From contig JADDMT010000026.1 in assembly GCA_021401465.1 (NCBI GenBank), positions 278,645 through 342,644 of the forward strand: a stretch of DNA of 64,000 nucleotides, in the 5' to 3' direction. The first letter of the stretch is position 1; every line of letters begins with the position of its first letter. The DNA is from Teratosphaeria epicoccoides. Its lineage: Eukaryota; Ascomycota; Dothideomycetes; Mycosphaerellales; Teratosphaeriaceae. This document shows, piece by piece, positions 48,403 to 60,200 of the stretch. The position numbers were made by a program, and so were the translations under genes. A model generated the notes under the pieces. That model worked only from the letters and a program-made list of their open reading frames with translations, made no database searches and was not told the origin of the DNA.

Positions 48403-50185
48403 TGTGGTAATTGTGTGGAGGAATCCTGATAGCTAACGCCTGGCTGTCTGTTTTTCAATTTGTGCTCGCAATTGGCGTCTTTTGTCGTTGTGGTTGTCTG
48501 CCTCGTCGTCGGTATCCTGATCAAGAAAGTTCGGAGCTCAAGATTTCTGCTGATTTTCGAGACGCCAAGCCACGCTAGGGCGTTTTCAGACGCGTGCCGT
48601 CCCAAAGGTTTCGCATGCTCAGCCTCGGCATGAATCTATTCGACGACCTCCCAGGTACAAGCTACCTCCCGCAAGACTATTATCACTTGAGGCTCCCGCT
48701 CAGGTTGGCACACAACATCAATTGCAGCTCGCCCGTCTACAGCGTTGCGCCTCAGTCGCACTGTCGCATTTAGCCATGCGGCTGTGCGATGCCTGAACCG
48801 AGCATGAGGATGCGATATTCGAGTCAAGCGAAGACTGTCTGGAACTGGACGCGACCCGTCGGTCTGGTAGATCACACATATGCCGTCTACCAGGGGACAG
48901 CTCCTTCACAAGCCTGTACGATCCTGATTTCGAACTAATGGAGCTCCAACGTCCGCGTGTACTTCTACGGTATGGCAATGACCCTTAATTACGCTCAAGA
49001 CAACGTCGCCTTACCTGAGCGGTCTTACCGCCGCCACCATCGCTGGGTTCACCGAAAACCACGGCACCCTTCGAGAAAGCGAACGCGGGCCAAGCGAGAC
49101 TTGTGACATAGATCAGCTCTCCTTCAGAGACCATCTTGCACGCTGGTTGGCACTCACTGTCGCGCTTGTGCCTTCCACTGCTGGACAGATTACTCCTATA
49201 CTCGACGCATCTGTGGACGGCGCGCTGGCGTCCGTGAATACTGGGTCCGGGCACGGCGTGTCTGGTTCAAGTGGACGAATGGTGCATACGTCGACAATAT
49301 GGGAGTTGGGCAGCAGCTCACCGCTTCAGAGATCGCTGGGACACAAATGGCGAGGTCGAGATCGTCGTCGTCTACAAGAGAGAGCATTGACCGAACCTGC
49401 TAGTTGGAGCCAGGTCGTAGCAACGCACCAGATTGCGGGACCATTGATAGCTGGTCGTCGGACAAGCTATATACTCCTCAGTCTGACCTGACTGGCTCAA
49501 TTTGAAACCATTAGAGACCGCCGCCGTGGCTTCTCATCGTGCCTTGTCACAAAGGATCATGAAGCCGTTGGAGCCTGTTCTGCCAGTCGCACACGCACAC
49601 ATCGCGAGTCCCTCCTTTGCGTCTCTCGAGAATGAGCGCCCGCTGCAATGCCGGTCTTCGTAGACAATGAGCTGAGAGACATTGTCGTCAGCGCCCAGAA
49701 GGGCATACAAAGCAAGGCGTGCAAAGCTTGACAATTGACTGTGATCTGGCACACTGGCGATAAGGATTGTGCTTGACTCCGACTCTGGAGTTCGCCGCAA
49801 ATGGCCCCAGTAGGATATACATGGCTTGGCCTGCGGGCAGGGATCAGGAGCTGCATGATGTTGTGCGGATCACCTGGTACCTGCGACTATGGCATTCGAC
49901 TCCATGGCACTGCACCAGTACGACGACGATCACACCGTCTGGCTGGGCACGTTGCATGAGTGTAGGCTGTCATTGAGACCAGCTCAGCAGACGCCGCCAT
50001 TCGGATAGGTCATCGCTCGCGTTGACGAGCTGTTGTTGGTGCCGATTTGAGGCCATCACTCGTGTCAGCCAGCAATCAGTTATGTCAATCAGCAGTCACT
50101 CGTGTCAACCAGCAGCCAACCACGTGAAGCCGCCATCCGGCTGTTGATCATGCTGTACATCTCATTGCACACACACTACATAACA
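48403..50185. other. Long intergenic region, RACK1 promoter to transporter 3' end
   Basis: About 1.8 kb. The right part of the RACK1 leader is near 48403-48600. Many short frames on both strands, none with a domain. Around 50040-50125 there are repeated CACTCGTGTCA / CAGCCAGCA words. No tRNA or other RNA gene was recognised. Confidence 0.45.
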
Positions 50186-52171
50186 CTACCCTTCACTTAT
50201 CCTCCAAGCCCTCAAAGGCAAACTCTGCAACCTCAGCGCCGCCGGCTTGATGAAACCCCAAAACGTCACGACACCAAACAACACGCACAGTATATTCACG
50301 ATATAGTACCCATCTCTCTCCACATTGCAGACCCCTCCTCCATCGATACAACGGTGCTTCTCCGCTTCTAGCACGCAGGAGAAAGGCTGCGTAATGAGCT
50401 CTCCCTTGAGATCCGCAGGTGGGACAGCGGGTGGTGTGCAGGTGGCGCTAGTGAAGGCGTCAACAAACTTCAGAATGAAGAAGCGCGGGAATGTGCCGCC
50501 GAGGTTTGAAACGCTGTGATCGATATCAGCAGTGCTCTTTGGAGTGAGTGAGGGAGCGGCTTACGTAGCAAGTAGTGTCATGTAAGTGCCTCCGATCGCA
50601 GGATCTGCGATTTTCGCGTGGAAAGCTGAGATTGCCACGAACATGACGGTACTCATGAATGTGCTGAAAACGTGCTCGACAATCACGACCAACAGGTACC
50701 ATCCTGTTGTGCCGCCACTTGGAAATGCCATGACGACGAGCTGAGCAAACACGGCCGCGACGAGGCGACCGATGAACGCGTATGACCAGACGGTGATGGC
50801 GTTGTACTGCTCACTCCATTTGCCTGCGTAGTAGCCCAATGATATCTCGAACGGGAAGTCGATCAAGACCGTTAGCGCCAAGTCCTCCTGGCTGAAGCCC
50901 TTGTCCAGGAGCTTCAAGTTTGTGACCGCGTCATTGGCCTGGAATCCGATTTTGGCAATTAAGTGAATCACGATGAACACTTGAATGTTCTGCAGCTTGA
51001 GGATGCCACCCATGGTCTTATATACAGCCATGATGCTGTCTTTCTCGCGGCTCCGGTCTTCCTTCTTCACCACTGCCAGACCGAGCGTCACGACCAGGTA
51101 GGCCCAGCCCCAGAAGGAGAGGTAGGAGCCGAGAGTCGTTAGGCCGTGATCCAGGGGCTGAGCACGGAAGTACTTGTTGGCGAAGTCCGGGCTACTTAGG
51201 GCTAGGAAGACAGTGTAGGAGAGGAAGTGACCGGCTGTCAATCCGACGGTCTGTGCTGTGCTTGCGTATGAGAGGTTGGCGGGCGAGAGGAGTGTGATGG
51301 CCCACCCGTCGACCGCGATGTCCTGAGTCGCACACATGAAGACCAGAGCAAACCACCAGCCTGTGAAGCCCCATACACCCGCCCCGCCGTTCGCACCTGC
51401 CTGCTCCATCATTTTTTCTGCTCGTCGACCCAGCCAGATCATGCCGAAACCGCTAAGCATCTGAATTGGCAGGATCCATGACTTCCTTCTCCCGACTCTC
51501 TGACTCCAGACCGCGTCCACGATCGGCGACCATAATAGCTTCAAGCTGTACGGATATGACGCCAGACTGTACACCCCAATCTGCCCATACGACAGATGTG
51601 ATTTCAGCAAGAACGGCACGCTTCCGCCTGCTAACCCCATCGGTATGCCCTGCAAGAAATACAGCAACACCAACAGCAGGAAATTCCGCCGATCCTGTTC
51701 CGGAAGCTCAAAGAAGCCTTTGCTCTCACCCTTCTCATGTCCGATATCTCCAGGCACCGCCTCATCCAAACTGAATTCGCTCCTTTCAATCAACCGCTCT
51801 CTTTGTGCCTCCGGCGAGTCGACATCGAGTGAAGAGCCATGTTTCTGCCTCTCACGAAACGAGCCGTTCATGTCGTCGATGGATGTCGACCCGTTCAGCT
51901 GACGAGAGCCGCGTGGGTTGGGTGAGCGGGACTTTGGCTTGTTTGGCATGGCCCCCTCGCTGTCCGGATATTCCTCCTCTGACAATAATTTCCTCCTCTC
52001 TTCGATATGGTCGGTCGCGGCAAGGCTAATCAATTGGTGTCCGCCTTCTTCAATATCATCAGGTATTTGCCGTTTATGTCCTGTTTCATGAACCGGGAGC
52101 AGCGGATTGGTGGATGGTGCTGTCAATACCGTCGTCGTCACACTCAAGCGCTGCGGTGTGTTATCGTCCAT
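50186..52171 (-). CDS. Acetyl-CoA transporter, SLC33A1/AT-1 family
   Basis: MFS-type carrier; the animal AT-1 imports acetyl-CoA into the ER. Two exons, 52171-50565 and 50513-50186, flank a 51-bp intron (GTAAGC to TCACAG) and give 644 residues. The N-terminal 160 residues are hydrophilic and cytosolic. Then come LPEQDRRNFLLLVLLYFLQG, IPMGLAGGSVPFLLKSHLSY, YPYSLKLLWSPIVDAVW with the family signature, CATQDIAVDGWAITLL and about a dozen membrane segments in all. Exon 2 adds TVSNLGGTFPRFFILKFVDA, a luminal Cys-containing loop (residues CTPPAV, CVLEAEKHRC, GVCNVERDGYY) and the last helix NILCVLFGVVTFWGFIKPAA. Without exon 2 the protein would lack its end. Family is clear; subcellular site is by analogy. 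Confidence 0.92.
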
Positions 52172-52922
52172 CCATTAGAAGAGTCTCGAGCGCACGCAGG
52201 GACGTGTGCCCCTCAGTGCTTGTGCTCGTGGCGATGTAATCTGGCCTCAAAGACTTGCGCTAATATGCAGGAACCCGATGACGAGGAGCGGGCCGGCAGT
52301 CGGTAGATTCAGTTGACCACTGTTCACTTCTTCAATATGCAACGTTGAACAGAAGCTGGTTAGGCGGATCACGTGTGCTACATGTAGGTACACTATTGAC
52401 ATCTCTTTGAGCTATTGCGATCAATGCGCGGCAATGAGCGCTCAGTAGAGACAAAGCGACGTCAGCTTCATTCTCGAATCGGTGCTCGACTGTCCCACGC
52501 TTCTCTCACGAATCAGTGCTTCATAGTGACGACGAGATGGAAGAGCATCGACCGAGCTTCCAGTGTCCACTGACACCTTTTGCTGACCTCAACTTGCCTA
52601 ACGTGCGTGATCGGTGCGTGTCAAATTTGGGCCGCATCAAGCCACTGTGCTCGAAGTCTGCTGAGAGCGGCAGCTTTGCCATTGTCAATGATCCCAGGCA
52701 GACATCCATCGCAGTGCAGGGAGGCCTTAGCCCTGGAGGTCATGGCTTATTTCCTGCGCGACGGCGACATCAACCCTCTAGTCATGAAGACAAAAGCCAA
52801 GGCCAATGCTTCCAATTGCTCTGCCAGGGCTGTACGAGGACCCGCCTATCAACAGCAGCAGCGTGCTGTTGCTTGGAAATTCGCCTGCATTTTCAGGCCC
52901 TGCCGACATATTCCTGACACCC
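52172..52922. other. Intergenic, transporter promoter
   Basis: About 750 bp with short frames only. No gene recognised. Confidence 0.4.
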
Positions 52923-53525
52923 TCATGAAGCGAGCTGCAGCAGTTCACGACTCCCATGATCGGGTCGCTGCAGCTGCAAGACAGTCAAAACCAATTCCTC
53001 CACCTCCGCACTCGTAAACTCCAACAGAAACCCACCAGCCCTCTTCCCTCTAACCTCCCCCTCCCCAGCCCAAACAAAATTCTGATGCTCCCTCGGATCC
53101 AGCCTCACCTCCGCGCCCCCCTCGACTTCGACCAAAAAGTGAAATTTAGAGACCTTCTCGCCCGAAATGCTCGTGAAAAAGTGAGGCTCGCCAACCAGAG
53201 TCCCGAAATGCGCAGCTCGGAGTCCAGCTTCCTCATGCAGTTCTCGGGCGGCGCCATGCAAGATCGTTGGGTCTTCTTCGTCGCAGGCACCGCCCGGGAT
53301 CTCCCAGAGACCTGGCATACTGTCACTTTGGGAACGCTGGAGCAAGAGGATGCGAGGTTCGGAGCTGTCCGATCTGTCGAGGATCAGGGCGCCGGTGCCG
53401 ATGGAGGAGTAGCGAGGATCGTGGTTTTGGGCTATGTACATGGTTTTGGAGACGTTGAACTTTGAGAGTGAGGGATCGAAGGTGAAGTCGAGTGCTTGTG
53501 GCTGATTTGCAATTTGCTCGTTCAC
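52923..53525 (-). CDS. Nudix hydrolase
   Basis: Nucleoside-diphosphate-linked-moiety hydrolase; substrate unknown. The single exon gives 200 residues. After a 40-residue lead comes SSIGTGALILDRSDSSEPRI, then LLLQRSQSDSMPGLWEIPGG and the Nudix helix ACDEEDPTILHGAARELHEE AGL. The spacing between the first acidic residue and the RE of the Nudix box is two residues longer than the textbook G-x5-E-x7-REUxEExGU; I believe this is a variant common in fungal members. The metal-binding RELHEE is intact. The C-terminus (REHQNFVWAGEGEV, then EFTSAEVEELVLTVL) fits MutT-like proteins. This is the last intact gene before the transposon block. Confidence 0.9.
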   Translation of the reverse strand: MNEQIANQPQALDFTFDPSLSKFNVSKTMYIAQNHDPRYSSIGTGALILDRSDSSEPRILLLQRSQSDSMPGLWEIPGGACDEEDPTILHGAARELHEEAGLRAAHFGTLVGEPHFFTSISGEKVSKFHFLVEVEGGAEVRLDPREHQNFVWAGEGEVRGKRAGGFLLEFTSAEVEELVLTVLQLQRPDHGSRELLQLAS

Positions 53526-53949
53526 CTTTTGCGTGTCGGACGGTGATCTTCAGAAGTCGGATCGTGACGGCGGTCCAAATGTGCCAATTCCACATGAGGG
53601 GTGTTCTCGGCCACATCAAGAATCGACCTTCTAACTCATATATAGGCCTATTTACCCATTAACAATAATCTATCAGCACTAATATCGTTATTGTTTTCAC
53701 CATGCTACCTCAGGTAATCGACTAGCCGCACTAGCACGAGTATGTGTAGTAAGCTATAGCTATTAGCGTCTGCCATGTCAATATCTAGGAGACTATCATG
53801 CGGGAAGAACAGACGATTATCAGTCGCAGTTGCCTCGCAAGGCGGCTCGATGATTAGGGCTTCTGCAAATATGCACCTTATATTAGAGGCGAAGTCGCAG
53901 CAAAGGTTAACTGCCTTATAGAGTACTAACACTAGTACTAGCGGTCTAC
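53526..53949. other. Boundary between gene-rich DNA and degenerate repeat DNA
   Basis: The left part is the Nudix promoter. From about 53640 the base-word composition changes abruptly, with many CTA, TAG, TTA and TAA words. No intact gene. Confidence 0.5.
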
Positions 53950-54960
53950 TAACAAGGAGATACTAGATGTATTGTCTGCGAATGGATACGACATAAGCCG
54001 CAGAACGTTGCAGCAGCGACGTATTACCCTTAGCTGCAAGAAGAAGCTTAATTAAGAGGAAGGGGAAAGGGAAGAGTAGCAACTTATACTATTATTACAT
54101 AGTAAGTATAACAAAGGTGATGCTCTGCATTATGGCAGGGAGAACCTATACGTGCACTTTCGACGTACGTACAGGACAGTTAGATAGTAAGGACACTTAT
54201 AGTCTAATCATAGTATACTTACTACTTAATCGTAATAGTAATCGCCTTTTCTAAGCCGCATGGAGCGTTAACCCTAAGGGCTTTCAAGAGCGTAGTCGTC
54301 CTTCAAGGGTGAAGCGTAGTGTCCTTCGAGCTCCTAGACCGAACTAGGGCTAGTTAATTAACGCCTATTATAAGATAGAGATGTTTAGAATTAGCATTTA
54401 CGCTACTATTAACATGTAGTCTCGTAATATCATGTAGATCTACATTGGCATTATCAGACGCATAAAGCTAAGCGTCCTTGCATAATACTCTCGATGTGTG
54501 CGGGAGTTCTTAATAGTGCCTCAAATAATCCGGAGCGACAGGGGTCTTAAGACACTAGATCTAGCTGATGCTTACTTTTAGCTGTTACAAGAAGCTCGTA
54601 GGGACGTAGGCGAAGGCCGTTGTCTAGACGCAGAGGAGCTAGGCGATTAGCAAGAGGCTTAATTCGCGGCGAGGGCAGCGGCTATAGCTAGCGACTAAGG
54701 GCTATTGTTAGTCGACGAGATAGACGACTCTGACGATCAAGACGACAACGACGACGACGACGACGAGCCCCTACGCTAGCTAGACATGCAGCATCGCTAG
54801 CAAGCTAAGCAGCTAGTCTTTAGACCCTAGCCGCCGCTAAGGAACGAGCTTACATTCGCTGATTGTTATTAGTATAGGACAAGCAAGATGAATTAGCGCA
54901 TTAAGGTGTAGTAGGGCTAGCTCTTAAAGACTAAGCTTAATTACTAGAGAGACTAGTTTC
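53950..54960 (+). pseudogene. Decayed DDE-integrase-core-like gene
   Basis: In forward frames the translation holds pieces of an integrase-like protein broken by many TAG/TAA codons. An N-terminal helix-turn-helix-like stretch (EILDVLSANGYDISRRTLQQ, from about 53955) is followed by HYGRENLYVHFRRTYRTV. After one frame change comes a core with LINAYYKIEMFRISIYATIN (about 54350-54410), a WIYIG-like strand with its Trp codon now TAG, IIRSDRG (about 54530) and LDLADAYF. An Asp-rich stretch follows (about 54720-54770). The order D...Y...SRxI...IRSDRG...DAY resembles a family of fungal integrase-core proteins. The first catalytic Asp appears as Asn (INAY), a G-to-A change. Family identity is moderate and it is clearly non-functional. 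Confidence 0.55.
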
Positions 54961-54998
54961 AAGTGCTTAAAGATAGCGGCTATTAGAGCGAAGACTGC

Positions 54999-55470
54999 TG
55001 TCATAGGTGTCAGGAGTACTGTCCGGAGTACTATAGGATACAGGATCGTGAGGGTCCTAAGTGCTATGAGTCATGGTACCGTCATAGGAGTACTATGAGT
55101 CATAGGCACAGTCATAGGAGAAAGGATCTGTCACGTGAGGACAGATCCCCGGATCTATAGGGTCAGTCTACAGATCTATAGGCCTATAAGGAAGAAGGGA
55201 TCTGTCATGGGATAATAGACCCTTAGATCTGTAGGGTTAGTCCATAGATCTACAGACATGGATCTGTCGGGTCTGTCGACAGATCTAACAGAGCTGCTCT
55301 GTCTCTCTAGTATATAGGGATAGCTTTAGGACAGGCAGTTAGGAGCTTCGTGCTTAATTCTTAATTCCCTTTCCCTAGGGGATAGTTAGTTACAAGGTTA
55401 ACCGCTATTATCGATATTCTTCACAGCTCTGCGAGTCTAATACCTAGTTACCTTCCTGCTATCGGCACCT
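54999..55470 (+). repeat. Probable 5' LTR/leader of retroelement C, with internal repeats
   Basis: A TG-starting segment upstream of a gag frame, with a TATATAG box at 55311-55317. It contains several copies of (G)GATCTGT / ACAGATC(T) words in both orientations (55125-55295) and GAGTACTATGAGTCATAGG-like repeats (55010-55110). Its 3' end and primer-binding site could not be fixed, and no partner LTR is in the window, so the LTR call is inferred from position. Confidence 0.4.
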
Positions 55471-55541
55471 ACCCTTATGACATTTTGAGCACTACTTCTA
55501 AGGAAGCATCAGGAGACTCGTTAAGCGCTTGACATACGCCT

Positions 55542-56864
55542 ATGTCAAGTTGTTCTTTAACTGTCAGTTCAAGTTCTAGCGACAGTTAACTGATACCATG
55601 AGAACAAGTTGCCGCTATACCTCAAATCACGTAGTAGCTCGAATTCATTCACCTTAGCGAGATAGCTCTAGCATCCGTCGCAGGTTCAACTACCGGGAAT
55701 GGACATAGTAACAACAGCTTTAAGATGGGAAGCCCTATAGAGTTCATAGGACAACGATCTTAGGTCGAGATGTTTATCCTATAATGCTAGTTAGCATTTA
55801 ACGTGGATACAGAACGGTTTACGACACATCATAAGCGAATGATGTACATTGTCTCTTACCTGAAGGGACCGGCGTTCGAGTTTATCTAGCCCCATCTGAC
55901 AGATTATCTAGATCACGTCAGTAGCGCTAAAGCCAGGAAGACGACAACTAGGGAGATTCTTAACTTAGACAAGTCTTTGTTTAAGGCATTACGCAAAGCG
56001 TTTAGGCTTAGTAATAAGCAACAAGAGGCTAAGAGAGCTCTCCTAGGAATCTAGCAGAAGGGTTCCGCTACTAAGTACCGCACGGACTTTCAGACCCTCT
56101 CTGCTCGAGTCGACTAGAATGATAACGCTTTAGCTGCTCAGTTCTACTAGGGACTAAAGGAGACAGTTAAAGACAAAATTGCCCGAGGAGATTAGCTAAC
56201 GATATTCAAGGAAATGAGCGATCTTGCGATTAGAATCGATAATCGCATCTAGGAACGACAGCAAGAACGACAACATGGAAATCGCAAGCTGGCGCAGGCT
56301 AACCATAAGGTCTAACGATTAGCACCGAAATGGCGAAGCGATTACTACAGTCTCTAACCTATGGAGTTAGATGCGACTAAGAGGCGTCCGAGGAATGGAC
56401 CCTGAGGAAAGCCGAGGAAGGGCTCCCCTCCCTAGAATGGTCTGAAGAAGCCATTTGACAAGAGTAATCTCGAGTGCCACAACTGTAGAAAGAAAGGACA
56501 CTTTTCTCGCGAATGTTTTGCGAAGAAGCAACGACAAGAGCTGCCTAGGATAGAGCAGGCTCGCGCGACAACGACGGCACCTAAGCAAAAGGCCGCCGCT
56601 ACTCGAGAACTAGACTATGCCGCACTTACTTAGACTACGTGCTACAACGACAATTGTCGAATTCACATGAGTGATAAAGATGGTTCCAGATAGTACCCTA
56701 GCCGAAACAAGGCATAGTCGATCTGTGCGCTAAGGGGTACACCTTCTAGTGCGACAGTCCTGAGGCAACAGGAACTAGAAGAAGAAGAAGAGGGTTCGGA
56801 CGATAACTACGAGCTTGTCGAAGCCGTCATTCCTGACTCCGAGGAAGACGAGAGCATAGAGTAA
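55542..56864 (+). pseudogene. Retrotransposon gag of element C, inactivated by stop codons
   Basis: One continuous forward frame of 440 codons, starting ATG TCA AGT and ending in a TAA at 56862-56864, is interrupted only by TAG/TAA/TGA codons. It contains a capsid-like region (AFNVDTERFTTHHKRMMYIV, SYLKGPAFEF), a helical KALRKAFRLSNKQQEAKRAL stretch, an intact CCHC zinc knuckle (CHNCRKKGHFSREC, 56475-56516) and an acidic C-terminus. No frameshift is needed across 1.3 kb. The stops fall where Gln or Trp would be expected, as RIP produces. Element A begins ten bases after its stop, so the pol of C is displaced out of the window or lost. Confidence 0.75.
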
Positions 56865-56873
56865 TAGGCCATG

Positions 56874-57233
56874 TGATACGGTTGATACTAGGGGGCCATT
56901 AGAACTGCATGGGTTCTAATGCCTGCCCTTAGCATGTAGTGACCCTGCCACATATAGTAAGGGGGTCCTTCGTACATACGTTGGCTTGTATGTCGTCTAA
57001 GTAGGATTAGTTGTCGACGTAGGACGCCCCTACGTCGCTAACCCTACGGTACCCCTGCGGGGTTAGGCTTAGACATGCTTTCCCTAATTAAGGAGCGTCG
57101 GGGGTTATAAGCACCCTTAGCGCCACCTCTGCAATAAGCAGAAAGCAGCGCTATCTTGTACCTACTAAAAGGTCGGATTACTCTGTCACACTGCGAGATA
57201 TTTTCATATCATATAGCATATACATCTATATTA
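56874..57233 (+). repeat. 5' LTR of retroelement A (360 bp)
   Basis: It begins TGATACGG and ends CTATATTA; the end was probably CA before a C-to-T change. The same 360 bp occur in reverse complement at 60815-61174 with about 94% identity by eye, where the end reads CTATATCA, so TG...CA termini are confirmed by comparison. The gag-pol of A follows 50 bp downstream. It sits in the forward orientation right after the gag stop of element C. Confidence 0.8.
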
Positions 57234-57282
57234 GTTCTGCTTTCTCCCCCCTGCTTTGCAGTCTAGCAGAGAATACTACGAT

Positions 57283-60200
57283 ATGTCTAGAGTACTACGA
57301 ACTCGCAACTAACGCGTAGCGAGCGCCATCCCGAGCGCCCGCGATAGCGAAGCTAGCCCGAGTAACTAGCCCGCAGAAGTACCCCCTACGAGCGACACTA
57401 CATCGAGCGACGGTTCCGCTAGAGGCTAATTACGCGGCGGACAAGGTAATAGACCCCCCGCACAGGGACCGCAGCTAACCCCGACTATTAACCTGGCCCT
57501 CGTAGCCATGATTGTCGATTAGGTCGCGAACCGCCTTGCGAACTAAAGCTAGAGCCGTACTACTCCTAGCAGCGACAACGGCGAGGACGACAAAGACGTC
57601 GCTATGAGTAGTACTAATAAACTAGCGGACGAAGAAATCTAGCGAGATTTTACGCTAGGGACCCGCGAAGACAACTTACTAGGAGGCGCAGACTCTCCGC
57701 ATGTGCCCGCAAACCTAGTACCTAAATTCAGGGCCATAGTAGGCTAACTAGGAGGTAGTCGTAACGCACGTAACCCGAAGCCGTTTAAGGGAGACACCTT
57801 AAAGGAGGCTCGAACTTTCTTGCAGGCGTGTAAGGCAGTTTTCGTGCTTAACCTACGCGGATATTCTACAGAGGGCGAACAAGTCGCCTTTAGTATGATG
57901 TAGCTCGAAGAGGATAAGGAACCTCGCAACAATTAGCATGAGCGGTATGACCTTATGCGGGTCTATGACAGAACGTATACATAGGCGGACTTTCGCTAGT
58001 TCTATGTCGACTAGGTCGAGGATCCGGGGAATCGCGCCCTTACTATGTCTGTCGAGTACGAGAGGGCTAAGTAGGGGAAGGGACAAACAACCTCTAGCTT
58101 CGCTACCTATCTCGCCACACTCGAGGGACAGATGCTACCCTATACCGAGACGTAACGCGTGTAGTACTTGCTCGTTAAACTTAATGACAATCTTCAGAAC
58201 ATAATCATGACTTTTCATGAACTTCCGACAACTTGGCAAGACCTCGTGTCCCTTGCGACACGTATGGAAATCACCTTAAAGCGAAATGGAAAATCGGGCG
58301 GTAAGGACAATAAGCGTCTAAGTCCTGAGGACCTACCGAAGGGCCGCTATTACAAGCGCCCTAGGGGCCACGTCTAACGCGGTAGTTCATTCCGGAGGAG
58401 CAAGCCCTCCGAGCTAAAAGACAGTAGCGAGAAGCCTCCGAGTAGCTGCTACATCTGTGGAGCGAGGGACTACTAGGCGGCTCGCTGTCCTAAACGAAGT
58501 AATAGGAAGAAGGTAAGCAAGGTGTCCGAAACCTCCCTAGAGGGGAGGCGAAAGAAGGACAAGCCCGAGACAACCGAATGGCTACTACGGGTATCTAAGC
58601 TGTCTGTCACTAATAGTGTGGACTCGTGGCCTGCCTAGCGCCTATCCGGTGCGGTCCGAGTTAATGGCTCACTTAAGCTAGTAGACTATATGTTAGATGA
58701 CCTTGCGGAGGTTAACGTGATACCCTAGAGGGTAATCGTACGGCTTAGTTTGAAGCTAATCCCAGGAGCCCTACTGCCTACCATGAAGTCCTTTTAGGGC
58801 GAAGGCGTAGCGGCTTAAGGCGCGTACAACGTGCGCCTCTAACTTGCGGACTCCTTGGGAGAAGTACGCGAGACTAACGAAGTCTTCTACGCCAAAGATG
58901 TTCCTGATAAGGAGCTCCTGCTTAGCCGCCCTTAGCGCTACAAGCAGGGAGTCGTTATTGATAGAGCTACTAACAACTAGTTCTATAGCTCTATAGGCGA
59001 AGTTCCTGCAGTGCGGATGCATGACGCACACAGCTTCTACAAGGACATGAAGAAGGTCTAATGCGTGTATGCGGTCCGCATACAGAACGTCAAGGAGGAC
59101 GTTACCCTTCTGCCTGAGTTAGAGGAATACGCCGATATTTTTGACGTAGAGGCTGCGGCCTATGCCTAGGCCCTAGACGCGGAACATGCGATTAACCTTA
59201 AGGAGGTTTACAATCCTCCGCATCGACCTCTGTACCCTATGTCGGAATCGCAGCTCGAAACACTTCGAGACTACCTCTACAAGGCGCAAAGGAACGCGTG
59301 GATCCGACGAAGCGACAGCGAGGCTAGAGCGCTAGTTATGTTCGTCCCGAAGAAGGATAACACGCTCCGCCTATGCGTTAACTATAGGGGCCTTAACGCG
59401 GTAACCTAGAAGAACCGCTGCCCCCTACTACTTATTAGCAAGATGCTTGACCGCCTTAGTCGCGCTGCTATCTTCTCGTCTATCGACTTGAAGGACGCCT
59501 ACTATCGGATACTAATCCGAAAGGACGACAAGTAGAAGACTACATTCTAAACATAGTATAGACACTTCGAGTATATAGTGATACTATTTAGCTTGACTAA
59601 CGCACTAGCAACGTTCTAAGCGTATATTAACCGGGCCCTAGCCAGCCTCGTTAACACCTGCTGCGTAGTATATTTAGACGATATACTAGTCTACTCTGAC
59701 TCGAAGGAGGAGCACATTCGGCATCTAAGGATAGTACTCGAACGGCTCTATAAGTTCGCTCTGTACGCGAACCTAAAGAAGTGCTCATTCCTGACGGATA
59801 GGATTAAGTTTCTCGGATACATCGTCTCTACAGAAGGAATCATCATAGATAACTAAAGGGTGTCCGCAATCGCGGAGTAGCCGCGGCTAACTACCCTCCG
59901 AGAAGTGCAGGTGTTCCTAGGATTTACTAACTTCTATCGTAGATTCATACAATCTTACTCGAAGATCGTGGCTCCCCTCACGGCCCTCGCAAAGGGCGCA
60001 GTTCGAGGAAAAAAGCCAGGGAAAGTGCCTTAGGAGGAGGCTTAGAGCAAGGCCTTCTCTAAACTTAAAGCAGCTTTTCAAACTACGCCTATACTTCGGC
60101 ACTTTGACCCCGCTACGAAGATCTAGATAGAGACTAATACTTCAAAATTCGCAATAGCCGCAATTATATCGCAGCTCTAGTCGCACGAAGGTAGTACGCA

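Noticed and set aside
56367..56588. Minus-strand 73-codon frame across the gag zinc knuckle of element C
   Set aside because: Antisense to a plus-strand gag frame with an intact CCHC motif.
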